This document shows, in pieces, positions 1-6,965 of a DNA stretch of 37,270 bases. The notes under the pieces were generated by a model. The model made no database searches and was not told the DNA's origin. It saw only the letters and a list, made by a program, of their open reading frames with translations. The DNA lies in NCBI RefSeq assembly GCF_001758365.1, contig NZ_LZFO01000027.1, forward strand, positions 1-37,270, given 5' to 3'. Made by a program: the position numbers and the translations under genes. This DNA is from Clostridium acetireducens DSM 10703. GTDB taxonomy: Bacteria; Bacillota; Clostridia; Clostridiales; Clostridiaceae. Each line of letters begins with the position of its first letter. Position 1 is the first letter of the stretch.

Positions 1-24
1 GTTATAATCAGTATCATGAACCAT
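1..24 (-). CDS. 5' end of an unidentified divergent gene (partial)
   Basis: On the minus strand an ATG at 24-22 is preceded by a perfect AGGAGG (positions 38-33) with 8 nt between, so a gene very probably starts here and leaves the window. Only eight codons are visible (MVHDTDYN), too few to identify a family. It diverges from iscR. The start codon lies inside one arm of a 14-bp inverted repeat, listed separately. The start is inferred only from the ribosome binding site. Confidence 0.5.
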
Positions 25-86
25 AGTGAAAACCTCCTGTATGTTTATACTCAACACCTATATCATACATGATTTTCACTATGGTT
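19..86 (-). promoter_or_regulatory. Leader hairpin enclosing the start codon of the divergent gene
   Basis: Positions 19-32 (AACCATAGTGAAAA) and 73-86 are perfect inverted repeats of 14 bp. A second short helix lies inside (GTATG 39-43 with CATAC 64-68). Read as minus-strand RNA, the 3' arm contains the ATG, and the AGGAGG sits in the internal loop between the two helices. The structure could therefore hide the start codon in the leader. Whether the transcript begins upstream of 86 is not known. Confidence 0.4.
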
Positions 87-162
87 TTAATATTTTTTAT
101 CTGTTGCATTTAATTTTACAATGAACCTTTATTAAAGATTAAAAAACAGTGAAAAGTTATTG

Positions 163-191
163 TTGACAAAAGCACTGGGGTTTGATAATAT
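163..191 (+). promoter_or_regulatory. Promoter of iscR operon
   Basis: TTGACA at 163-168 is followed after 17 bp by TAATAT at 186-191, a good vegetative (SigA) promoter. The -10 region is A/T-rich and could shift by a few bases. It drives iscR-iscS-iscU-mnmA, in which I see no internal terminator. The predicted start site is near 198, at the edge of the IscR-type operator. Confidence 0.65.
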
Positions 192-201
192 AAAATCAAA
201 G

Positions 202-218
202 TTGAGTAAAACACTCGG
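202..218 (+). promoter_or_regulatory. IscR-type operator
   Basis: TTGAGTAAAACACTCGG fits the core of the E. coli type 1 IscR site (YYGACTRWWWYAGTCRR) except that the inner C and G of the two half-sites are swapped symmetrically, which preserves the dyad. It lies between the -10 region and the ribosome binding site, where a bound repressor would block transcription. Autorepression by IscR is therefore likely; binding is inferred from the pattern alone. Confidence 0.55.
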
Positions 219-236
219 AATTAAAGGAGTGATTTA

Positions 237-659
237 ATGAAATTGTCTACAAAAGGAAGATATGGTGTTAGAGCTATGGCGGATTTAGCAATTCACTATA
301 GTAAAGAACCTGTATCAATAAAAAGTATTAGTGAAAGACAAAATATATCTGAATATTATTTAGAGCAGATATTTTCTATTCTAAGGAAATCTAATTTAAT
401 AAAAAGTATAAGAGGTGCTCAAGGGGGATACATATTATCTAAAAAACCAGAAGAAATAACTATATTTGAAATATTAGAAGTTTTGGAAGGTCCTCTTGAA
501 ATATCTAATTGTATGAAAGATGAAGAATGTATGAATTTAAATAATTGTTTAACTAGGTCACTTTGGATAAAAATAAAGAAAAGCATTGATGAAGTTGTTA
601 AATCTACTACATTAAAAGATTTAATATGTGATTATGAAAATTTAGATAATAAGGAGTGA
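237..659 (+). CDS. iscR: Rrf2-family Fe-S cluster regulator IscR
   Basis: A 140-residue Rrf2-family transcription factor. The N-terminal winged helix-turn-helix covers about residues 1-65. Three cysteines at 92, 98 and 104 have the CX5CX5C spacing, and the numbering, of the [2Fe-2S] ligands of E. coli IscR, which favours IscR over CymR- or NsrR-like relatives. When clusters are plentiful the holo-protein is expected to repress its own operon. It is followed 6 bp later by iscS, then iscU and mnmA, the genes it should control. An IscR-like dyad lies at 202-218, and the start is supported by AAGGAG at 224-229. The length is a little short of E. coli IscR, which has a longer C-terminal tail. Confidence 0.88.
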   Translation: MKLSTKGRYGVRAMADLAIHYSKEPVSIKSISERQNISEYYLEQIFSILRKSNLIKSIRGAQGGYILSKKPEEITIFEILEVLEGPLEISNCMKDEECMNLNNCLTRSLWIKIKKSIDEVVKSTTLKDLICDYENLDNKE

Positions 660-665
660 AAAATA

Positions 666-1856
666 ATGAATAAAAAAATATATATGGATTATTCAGCAAC
701 AACCTATACAAGAGATGAAGTTTTGCAAGATATGATTCCATACTTTACAAAGGAATTTGGAAATCCATCTTCTATGTATTCTTTATCAGATAAAACAAAA
801 GAAGCTATAGATAAATCTAGAGAAAGAATAGCAAAAGCTATAAATGCAGATAAAAATGATATTTACTTTACTGCTGGTGGTTCTGAAGCAGATAACTGGG
901 CTTTAAAAGGAATAGCTTTGGCTAATAAAAACAAAGGAAATCATATAATAACTACAAAAATAGAGCATCATGCTATATTAAATACTTGTGAATTCTTAAA
1001 GAAATATGGATTTGAAGTTACTTATTTACCTGTAGATGAATACGGATTTATAAATATTGATGAATTAAAAAACGCTATTAATGATAAAACTATTTTAGTT
1101 TCAATAATGTTTGCTAATAATGAAATAGGTACAATTCAACCAATTAAAGAAATAGGCAAAGTATGTAAAGAAAGAAATGTTTACTTCCATACAGATGCAG
1201 TTCAAGCTGTTACTCATGTGTCTATAGATGTAGAAGATATGAATATAGATTTATTATCTATGGCTGGACATAAATTTTATGGTCCAAAAGGAATTGGAGC
1301 ATTATATATAAAAAAAGGAGTAAAAATAGAAAACCTTATTCATGGTGGAGGACAAGAAAGAGGAAAAAGAGCTAGTACGGAAAATATACCAGGAATAGTT
1401 GGAATGGGAAAAGCCATAGAATTAGCTACAAATGAAATGGAAGAAGAAAATAAAAGATTAACTAATTTAAGAGATAAACTTATGAAGGGATTAATGGAAA
1501 AGATTCCTCATGCTAAGTTAAATGGACCAAAAGGAGAAAAAAGATTGCCAGGAAACGTTAATATAAGTTTTGTAGGTGTAGAAGGAGAAACATTACTTTT
1601 AGATTTAGACTATGAAGGAATATATATATCTACTGGAAGTGCCTGTGCATCTGCATCATTAGATCCTTCCCATGTACTTTTATCTATAGGATTACCTCAC
1701 GAAATTGCCCATGGGTCTCTTAGATTAACATTAGGAAAAGATACAACAGAAGAGCAAATAGATTATGCATTAAATGTTATTCCTGAAATAATAAAAAGAA
1801 GAAGAAAAATGTCACCATTATGGGAAGAATTCTTAAAAAAGGAAGGAGAAATTTAA
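666..1856 (+). CDS. iscS: Cysteine desulfurase IscS
   Basis: A 396-residue PLP-dependent cysteine desulfurase of the NifS/IscS class. It takes sulfur from cysteine as a persulfide and passes it to IscU for Fe-S assembly and to MnmA for tRNA thiolation. PLP contacts are seen in HHAIL (about residues 101-105) and FHTDAVQ (174-180); the Schiff-base lysine is K203 in the GHKFYGPKG motif. The mobile-loop catalytic cysteine is C327 in TGSACASAS. The long loop and full length fit group I enzymes rather than SufS. It sits 6 bp after iscR and 1 bp before iscU, so translation is probably coupled. A nifS label would also be defensible in clostridia. Confidence 0.95.
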   Translation: MNKKIYMDYSATTYTRDEVLQDMIPYFTKEFGNPSSMYSLSDKTKEAIDKSRERIAKAINADKNDIYFTAGGSEADNWALKGIALANKNKGNHIITTKIEHHAILNTCEFLKKYGFEVTYLPVDEYGFINIDELKNAINDKTILVSIMFANNEIGTIQPIKEIGKVCKERNVYFHTDAVQAVTHVSIDVEDMNIDLLSMAGHKFYGPKGIGALYIKKGVKIENLIHGGGQERGKRASTENIPGIVGMGKAIELATNEMEEENKRLTNLRDKLMKGLMEKIPHAKLNGPKGEKRLPGNVNISFVGVEGETLLLDLDYEGIYISTGSACASASLDPSHVLLSIGLPHEIAHGSLRLTLGKDTTEEQIDYALNVIPEIIKRRRKMSPLWEEFLKKEGEI

Positions 1857-1857
1857 T

Positions 1858-2289
1858 ATGATATACAGTGAAAAGGTAATGGATCATTTTAGAAATCCTA
1901 GAAATGTTGGAGAAATACAAGATGCAAGCGGAGTAGGAGAAGTTGGTAATCCTAAATGTGGAGATGTAATGAAAATTTATTTAAAAATAGAGGACAATAT
2001 TATTAAAGATGTAAAATTTAAAACTTTTGGATGTGGTTCTGCTATAGCATCTTCTAGTATGGCAACAGAACTTGTAAAAGGAAAAACTTTAGAAGAAGCT
2101 TGGAAGGTAACCAATAAAGCAGTTGCAGAAGCTTTAGATGGACTTCCACCAGTTAAAATGCACTGTTCTGTTTTAGCAGAAGAAGCTATTCGTGAAGCAA
2201 TAAATGATTATAGAAAATCTAAAGGATTAGATACTTGGGAAACAAAAAGTCACGAAGAAACTATTAAAGACCACTTAGAAGAAAAATAG
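1858..2289 (+). CDS. iscU: Fe-S cluster assembly scaffold IscU
   Basis: A 143-residue scaffold on which Fe-S clusters are built from IscS-delivered sulfur. The three invariant cysteines are at C34 (NPKCGD), C59 (TFGCGSA) and C103 (MHCSVLAEEA), and the conserved aspartate D36 is present. It is about 15 residues longer than E. coli IscU, with a charged C-terminal tail rich in Lys and Glu. The NifU C-terminal domain is absent, so this is an IscU-type protein even though clostridial copies are often called NifU. It starts 1 bp after the iscS stop with GGAAGGAG as binding site inside iscS. No hscBA or fdx follows, so this is a reduced isc operon. Confidence 0.94.
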   Translation: MIYSEKVMDHFRNPRNVGEIQDASGVGEVGNPKCGDVMKIYLKIEDNIIKDVKFKTFGCGSAIASSSMATELVKGKTLEEAWKVTNKAVAEALDGLPPVKMHCSVLAEEAIREAINDYRKSKGLDTWETKSHEETIKDHLEEK

Positions 2290-2309
2290 TTAAGAAATAG
2301 GTGAATAAT

Positions 2310-3374
2310 ATGAAAGAAAAAGTTGCGGTAGGTATGAGTGGGGGAGTAGATAGTTCAGTTACTGCGTATCTTTTAAAGGAAAAAGGATATGATGTTATAG
2401 GAGTTCAAATGAAACTTTTCCAGGGAAATCCTTTAAATAAAGAAAGAGAAAGCTTAGCAGAAAGAGATGCTAAGAAAGTAGCAGACAGTTTACAAATACC
2501 TTTTTACACTATTGATTTAACAAAAAATTTCAAAAAATATGTTATAGACTATTTTATTTATGAATATTCAAAAGGTAGAACTCCTAATCCTTGTGTTATA
2601 TGTAATAAACATATAAAATTTGATGCTTTTTTAAATGAATGTCAAAAACTAGGTGCAAAATATATAGCAACAGGTCATTATTCAAGAATTGAAAAAGTAG
2701 AAGATAGATACTTAGTAAGAAAAGCAGTAGATCCTAAAAAAGACCAAAGTTATGTATTATATAATTTAACTCAAAATACCTTAGAGCATACTTTAATGCC
2801 TTGTGGAGAATACTCTAAAGATGAAATAAGAGAAATTGCTAAAAAAATAGGTTTGGAAGTTCACAACAAAAAAGATAGCGAAGACATTTGTTTTATACCA
2901 GATAAAAATCATGGAGCTTTTATAAGTAAAATAAATAACAATAAAGTAAAAACAGGAAATTTCGTAGATAAATACGGAAACGTTTTAGGAAAACATAAAG
3001 GAATAGTTTATTATACTATAGGTCAAAGAAAAGGCTTAGGAATAGCTTTAGGAAAACCAGCATACGTTATAGATATTATTTCAGAAAAAAATCAAGTAGT
3101 AATTGGTGAAGAAGAAGATATATTTAAAAAAGAACTTATTGCTAAGGATGTAAATTATATATTGTTTGATAAATTAAAATCTCCTATTAAGGTTGAAGCT
3201 AAAATAAGATATTCTGCATTGCCATCAGAAGCTACTTTAATTCCTATTTCTGATAATGAAGTTAAGGTAGTGTTTAAAGATAAACAAAGAGCATTAACTA
3301 AAGGTCAATCAGTAGTATTTTATATAGAAGATATTTTAGTAGGTGGAGGAATAATAGATAAAATAATATATTAA
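2310..3374 (+). CDS. mnmA: tRNA-specific 2-thiouridylase MnmA
   Basis: MnmA makes the 2-thio group of U34 in tRNAs for Lys, Glu and Gln, using ATP and IscS sulfur. The PP-loop GMSGGVDSS lies near the N-terminus. The nucleophilic cysteine is in [12 protein letters not shown] (second Cys) and the persulfide-forming cysteine in EDICFIP. A reading frame opens three codons earlier with GTG at 2301, but AGGTGA at 2299-2304 sits 5 nt before the ATG at 2310, giving a 354-residue protein and the better start. It ends the isc operon, matching its need for persulfide sulfur. Its last 26 nt (3349-3374) form part of a 122-bp inverted-repeat arm, so the stop codon is copied in reverse at 3721-3746. Confidence 0.95.
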   Translation: MKEKVAVGMSGGVDSSVTAYLLKEKGYDVIGVQMKLFQGNPLNKERESLAERDAKKVADSLQIPFYTIDLTKNFKKYVIDYFIYEYSKGRTPNPCVICNKHIKFDAFLNECQKLGAKYIATGHYSRIEKVEDRYLVRKAVDPKKDQSYVLYNLTQNTLEHTLMPCGEYSKDEIREIAKKIGLEVHNKKDSEDICFIPDKNHGAFISKINNNKVKTGNFVDKYGNVLGKHKGIVYYTIGQRKGLGIALGKPAYVIDIISEKNQVVIGEEEDIFKKELIAKDVNYILFDKLKSPIKVEAKIRYSALPSEATLIPISDNEVKVVFKDKQRALTKGQSVVFYIEDILVGGGIIDKIIY

Positions 3375-3746
3375 ATTAATTGTTAGATTGATAAATAAAA
3401 AATCATTAATATAATTTGCAGGCTGTACAAAAATAATAAGCAAAGCCTCATAAAGAGAGTTTGTAAATAATTTGAATGAATTTTAGGCACTCTTAGAAGA
3501 AAAAATAAAAAAACTCCGTAATTCGTCACAGGACGTGACGAGCCAATTTCCGCCCCAAGGACGGGGCATAAATTGGGTAGGAGTTTTTTTGTTTTTTCTT
3601 CTTAGAGTTCCTTAATGAAATGATTTATTTACAAACTCTCTTTATGAGGCTTTGCTTATTATTTTTGTACAGCCTGCAAATTATATTAATGATTTTTTAT
3701 TTATCAATCTAACAATTAATTTAATATATTATTTTATCTATTATTC
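3349..3746. repeat. Giant quasi-palindrome, 122-bp perfect arms
   Basis: Positions 3349-3470 and 3625-3746 are exact reverse complements over 122 bp. Inside them an imperfect helix continues (3482-3517 with 3580-3615), so nearly all 398 bp could fold as one hairpin or cruciform. The left arm includes the last codons and stop of mnmA, while the right arm is non-coding, so the right arm is probably the copy. There is no transposase, and no clear target duplication at the outer edges. This element fills most of the 466-bp gap between mnmA and the next gene; 3747-3840 holds nothing recognisable beyond a binding site GGAGA at 3826-3830. Confidence 0.9.
3507..3590. terminator. Bidirectional terminator-like core with two GGA-loop hairpins
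   Basis: The outer stem pairs AAAAAAACTCC (3507-3517) with GGAGTTTTTTT (3580-3590), and either strand ends in a T-run, so it can terminate both ways. It encloses two hairpins. The first has stem TCGTCAC/GTGACGA (3523-3529 with 3535-3541) and loop AGGAC. The second has CCAATTT/AAATTGG (3543-3549 with 3570-3576) plus GCCCC/GGGGC and loop AAGGAC (3557-3562). The G+C-rich stems stand out in this A+T-rich region. It might be a structured small RNA or a dispersed clostridial repeat; I cannot tell which. Confidence 0.6.
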
Positions 3747-3840
3747 ACTATTTTTTCTTGTTTTTATTAGGATAAATTTTAAATATATTGGTTAAGATAA
3801 TAAGGAATTTTATTATTAAACAAATGGAGAATATTAAAAG

Positions 3841-4347
3841 ATGTATAGAATTAAAGATTTTTCATTAATGGATGTTTTTGATTTAGATGGAAATAAAGTT
3901 GGTTTTATAAAAGATGCAGTAATAGATATTGATAATTATAATATTAAAGGTTTTTCTATATCATCTTATAATTTTTTTAAAAATAATGATAATGTTTTAT
4001 TGAAAGATATAGTGTATTTTGATAATAGTATGATAATAAAAAAAATTACTAAATATAAGTCATTGGAATTTAGCAATTTAAAAGGTATGAAGGTGATAGA
4101 TAGAAAAGGAAATATATTAGGAATAGTAGAAGACTTATTTTTTGATAAAAAAGAGTTTAAAATACGCGGATTAATTATATCTTCAGGAATTTTTAATGAT
4201 ATAAGGATGGGGAAAAGAATAATTTTAGTTAGTGATATAGTATTAAAAGATAAAAATATTTTTTATTTAAAATATATTAATAAAATAGACTTTTGGATTT
4301 TGCCACATAAATTAATAGTGGATGATGATGAATATGAAAAATTATAA
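3841..4347 (+). CDS. Tandem PRC-barrel domain protein
   Basis: A 168-residue protein without signal peptide or membrane segment. Two repeats of a PRC-barrel-like unit are visible: residues about 9-41 (MDVFDLDGNKVGFIKDA) and about 80-118 (GMKVIDRKGNILGIVED), each a short beta-rich block with a conserved G-x-[IV]-x-[DE] turn and a following KGF/RGL-type strand. PRC barrels occur in RimM, in photosynthetic reaction-centre H subunits and in YlmC/YmxH sporulation proteins; here the substrate or partner is unknown. Its end overlaps the start of the permease gene that follows, so the two are probably translated together. The binding site GGAGA lies 10 nt before the ATG. Confidence 0.7.
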   Translation: MYRIKDFSLMDVFDLDGNKVGFIKDAVIDIDNYNIKGFSISSYNFFKNNDNVLLKDIVYFDNSMIIKKITKYKSLEFSNLKGMKVIDRKGNILGIVEDLFFDKKEFKIRGLIISSGIFNDIRMGKRIILVSDIVLKDKNIFYLKYINKIDFWILPHKLIVDDDEYEKL

Positions 4348-5362
4348 ATTAAAAAAAATAATTAAAATAGTAGTATATTTTTTAATAATACTATTAATGT
4401 TCTTTTTTATAAGAAAATCTGTTTTAAAAGATATTTTAAATATTGTTTTACTAGCATTTATAGTATCTTACTTGTTAAAGCCTATATATATAAAATTAAT
4501 TAATAGAAATATAAAAAAAAATATAGCTGCTTTAGTTACTATTTTATTTTTTGTAACTTTTATAGTTTTATTATTTGTATATTTAATACCTATAATAATT
4601 AAAGAAAGTAATAATATAGGCATGTGTATAAATGACATGGAGAATTATATAAATGAAATATATGAAAAAATAAAACCTCTAAAAAACAATAAAGTTATAT
4701 ATTTATCATTGAATAATATTTATGTGAAAATTAATAATCAAATAATAAAGTTTTTTTCTACTATATTTAACAGTATATTTGATTTAGCACAAAATATAGT
4801 AAACATAATAATAGTGCCTATAGCTGCATATTATTTTTTGGTGGATAGAGATATAATATATAGCAACTTTTTGAATTTATTTCCTGTAAAAATAAAAAGC
4901 AAAGTAAATCATACATTTAAACATATTGATAAAATTTTAGGAAAATATATTATTAGTCAAATAATACTTTGTATTATAATAGGTATTTTAACTTTTGTAA
5001 TTTTATATTACTTAGGTGTTAATTATCCCATATTACTTTCTATTTTAAATGCGTTTTTTAATATAATTCCTTATTTTGGACCTATATTTGGAGCTATACC
5101 ATGTATAATAATAGCTTTATTGAAGTCTGTAAAAGTTGCAGTAATAACAGCTATTTGCATTTATATTATGCAACAAATAGAGGGAAATATTATTGCTCCT
5201 AAGATTACAGCAGATAGTGTAAATATGCATCCTTTAATAGTAATATTTTTAGTTATAGTAGGTGGGAAATTAGGAGGATTTTTAGGAATGGTATTAGCTA
5301 TACCTTTTGGTGCTGTAATAAAAGTGATATATGAAGATGTGAATTATTATATGTTTAAATAA
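4322..5362 (+). CDS. AI-2E family transporter (UPF0118)
   Basis: A membrane protein of about 346 residues of the AI-2E exporter/PerM/YtvI superfamily. Hydrophobic segments lie near residues 10-27, 32-50, 60-85, 150-172 and several from 205 to the end. The family signature region FNIIPYFGPIFGAIP is at about 246-260, followed by the typical Gly-rich final helices. Members have been assigned to autoinducer-2 export or to Na+(Li+)/H+ antiport, and nothing here decides between them. The start is uncertain: ATG occurs at 4322, 4325, 4328 and 4334, and a weak GTGGA (4317-4321) best suits 4328. The gene overlaps the PRC-barrel gene and ends at a terminator. Confidence 0.85.
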   Translation: MMMNMKNYKLKKIIKIVVYFLIILLMFFFIRKSVLKDILNIVLLAFIVSYLLKPIYIKLINRNIKKNIAALVTILFFVTFIVLLFVYLIPIIIKESNNIGMCINDMENYINEIYEKIKPLKNNKVIYLSLNNIYVKINNQIIKFFSTIFNSIFDLAQNIVNIIIVPIAAYYFLVDRDIIYSNFLNLFPVKIKSKVNHTFKHIDKILGKYIISQIILCIIIGILTFVILYYLGVNYPILLSILNAFFNIIPYFGPIFGAIPCIIIALLKSVKVAVITAICIYIMQQIEGNIIAPKITADSVNMHPLIVIFLVIVGGKLGGFLGMVLAIPFGAVIKVIYEDVNYYMFK

Positions 5363-5364
5363 AA

Positions 5365-5414
5365 GTATGGAATTTAATAGGTGATTATGATATCTATTAA
5401 ATTTCATGCTTTTG
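5365..5414 (+). terminator. Terminator after the permease gene
   Basis: About 17 bp of imperfect inverted repeat (GGAATTTAATAG at 5369-5380 against CTATTAAATTTC at 5394-5405, extended outwards by TAT/ATG pairs) ends in a short T-run. It closes the PRC-barrel/permease unit just after the stop codon. Confidence 0.6.
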
Positions 5415-5459
5415 TTTAAAGATAATTATAAAATAATAGAAATAATTATTAAAAATATA

Positions 5460-5488
5460 TTGAATAAATATACTATAAAGTGTATAAT
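5460..5488 (+). promoter_or_regulatory. argF promoter
   Basis: TTGAAT at 5460-5465 is followed after 17 bp by a perfect TATAAT at 5483-5488. The -10 element lies inside a candidate ARG box (5481-5494), the arrangement expected for ArgR repression. The predicted leader is about 140 nt. Confidence 0.55.
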
Positions 5489-5494
5489 TATATA
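5481..5494 (+). promoter_or_regulatory. Candidate ARG box 1
   Basis: TGTATAATTATATA fits the ARG-box frame TGNAT-N4-ATNNA and covers the -10 hexamer of the argF promoter. Short A/T-rich palindromes arise often by chance here, so the support comes mainly from the position and from the second copy 65 bp downstream. Confidence 0.4.
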
Positions 5495-5545
5495 CATAAA
5501 AATAAAATATATATTAAAATATAAGGATAGTACTATTTAAAATAA

Positions 5546-5559
5546 TGCATAATTATGTA
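5546..5559 (+). promoter_or_regulatory. Candidate ARG box 2
   Basis: TGCATAATTATGTA is a near-perfect dyad in the same frame as the upstream box and shares its central AATT. It lies in the leader, 77 bp before the argF start. Two boxes about six helical turns apart could allow looping by hexameric ArgR. No argR gene lies in this window. Confidence 0.4.
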
Positions 5560-5635
5560 TTGATAAATTTTTGGGAAGTGCAATAGAAAATTAATGATTT
5601 TGTTATTAAATTATGGTATAAAGGGAGGAAATTAT

Positions 5636-6628
5636 ATGTGTAATTTAAAAGGAAAAAGTTTTTTAACTCTAAAAGATTTTAATAAAAATGAAATAGAGTA
5701 TTTATTAGATTTAGCTAAGGAGCTTAAAGAAGAAAAGTATAAAGGAAAAATAGATAAAAAGCTTAAATATAAGAATATAGCACTTTTATTTGAAAAAGAA
5801 TCTTTAAGAACAAGATGTTCTTTTGAAATAGCTGCTTATGATGAAGGAGCAAATGTAACTTACATAAATTCTTCTTCAAGTCATATAGGAAAAAAAGAAT
5901 CTATAAAGGATACTGCAAGAGTTTTGGGAAGGTTATATGATGGTATTGAATATAGAGGATATTCCCAAGATACAGTAGAAACTTTATCAAAGTATTCAAA
6001 AGTACCTGTTTGGAATGGGCTTACAGATGAAGATCATCCAACACAGGTGTTAGCAGATTTTCTTACTATAAAGGAACATTTAAAAAAGCCTCTTAATGAA
6101 GTGAATTTTGTTTATATAGGTGATGGAAGAAATAATGTAGCTAATGCTTTAATGATAGGAGCAAGTAAAATAGGAATGAATTTTAAAATTATTTCACCAA
6201 AATCTCTTTTCCCTAAAAAAGAATTAGCAAATGAGTGCAGAGAAAATTCAGAAAAATCAGGAGCTAAAATAATTATTACAGAAAATGTTAATGCTGTGAA
6301 GAATGCAGATATATTATATACAGATGCTTGGGTATCCATGGGAGAAAGTGAAAGTATTTGGAAAGAAAGAATAAATATGCTACTTCCTTATCAAATAAAT
6401 ATGAAACTTATAGAAAAATGTAAAAATAATAATGTTAAGTTTATGCATTGTCTTCCAGCTTTTCATAATTTAGAAACAAAAGTAGGAGAAGAATTGTATA
6501 AAAAATTCAAATTAAAAGAGTTAGAAGTTACAGAAGAAGTTTTTGAAAGTAAATATTCTATAGTATTTGACGAAGCAGAAAATAGAATGCATACTATAAA
6601 AGCTGTTATGGTTGCAACTCTCTATTAA
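5636..6628 (+). CDS. argF: Ornithine carbamoyltransferase
   Basis: A 330-residue cytosolic enzyme that joins carbamoyl phosphate to ornithine to give citrulline in arginine synthesis. The carbamoyl-phosphate region reads [12 protein letters not shown]; the usual STRTR motif has Leu for the first Thr. Further signatures are [22 protein letters not shown], the SMG loop ([10 protein letters not shown]) and the catalytic HCLPAFH. The frame opens 14 codons upstream, but GGGAGG at 5623-5628 places the start at the ATG at 5636. No arcA or arcC neighbours are present, and ARG-box-like sites precede it, so an anabolic role (ArgF) is favoured over catabolic ArcB. It is apparently a single-gene unit. 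Confidence 0.9.
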   Translation: MCNLKGKSFLTLKDFNKNEIEYLLDLAKELKEEKYKGKIDKKLKYKNIALLFEKESLRTRCSFEIAAYDEGANVTYINSSSSHIGKKESIKDTARVLGRLYDGIEYRGYSQDTVETLSKYSKVPVWNGLTDEDHPTQVLADFLTIKEHLKKPLNEVNFVYIGDGRNNVANALMIGASKIGMNFKIISPKSLFPKKELANECRENSEKSGAKIIITENVNAVKNADILYTDAWVSMGESESIWKERINMLLPYQINMKLIEKCKNNNVKFMHCLPAFHNLETKVGEELYKKFKLKELEVTEEVFESKYSIVFDEAENRMHTIKAVMVATLY

Positions 6629-6665
6629 ATATTATATTATTAATATAGAACTTAAGACTAAATAT

Positions 6666-6694
6666 TGACATATTATATTTTTTTAACTATAATT
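6666..6694 (+). promoter_or_regulatory. Consensus promoter of the alaS T-box transcript
   Basis: TTGACA (6666-6671), a 17-bp spacer and TATAAT (6689-6694) give an exact consensus vegetative promoter. Transcription should begin near 6701, a few bases before the T-box stem I. Confidence 0.85.
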
Positions 6695-6712
6695 TTTATC
6701 AAAACCAATATT

Positions 6713-6906
6713 AGGACTATGAAAAAAATGAGTAAATACATTTTTGTCATAAAGAGAGGAAGTGGAAGGTGAAAACTTCTTGGCAAAAGTATTGAAGCTG
6801 TTTTGGAGTCTATTATTTTTAAGAGATATAAGTTATTACTTATATAATTAGGGTGGTACCGCGGAAATGCTTTCGTCCCTTAAATAAGGGATTGAAAGCT
6901 TTTTTT
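6713..6906 (+). promoter_or_regulatory. T-box riboswitch leader, alanine-specific
   Basis: The conserved T-box GGGTGGTACCGCGG spans 6851-6864; its UGGU can pair with the ACCA end of uncharged tRNA-Ala. The terminator follows at 6869-6906: GCTTTC, inner CCCTT/AAGGG helix, GAAAGC, then a T-run. Stem I runs from about 6713 (GGACT) to 6810 (AGTC), with AGAGAGGAAGTGG in its left half. GCT at 6797-6799 (in GAAGCTG) sits where the specifier is expected and codes for alanine, agreeing with alaS downstream. Uncharged tRNA-Ala would favour the antiterminator and let transcription proceed. Confidence 0.93.
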
Positions 6907-6965
6907 ATTTGTAAATATGCTTTGATTTGTACAAAATAATAATAAATATAAAAGGAGAGATGATC

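Noticed and set aside
237-659. CymR or NsrR instead of IscR
   Set aside because: The CX5CX5C cysteine set, the downstream iscS-iscU genes and the operator shape all favour IscR.
3523-3576. CRISPR repeat or tRNA-like gene
   Set aside because: The two hairpins differ in stem sequence, there is no repeat-spacer pattern, and no cloverleaf can be drawn.
3349-3746. Miniature transposon or insertion sequence
   Set aside because: There is no transposase and no target duplication at the arm ends, and one arm contains the end of mnmA, which an inserted element would not share. Kept as a repeat of unknown origin.
6112-6339. Open frame on the minus strand within argF
   Set aside because: It lies wholly opposite a conserved gene, has no ribosome binding site and no recognisable domain. 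The same holds for minus-strand frames opposite typA, ftsZ, phoP, phoR and others.
5636-6628. Catabolic ornithine carbamoyltransferase ArcB
   Set aside because: No arcA, arcC or arcD is nearby, and ARG-box-like sites precede the gene; an anabolic role is more likely, though not proven.
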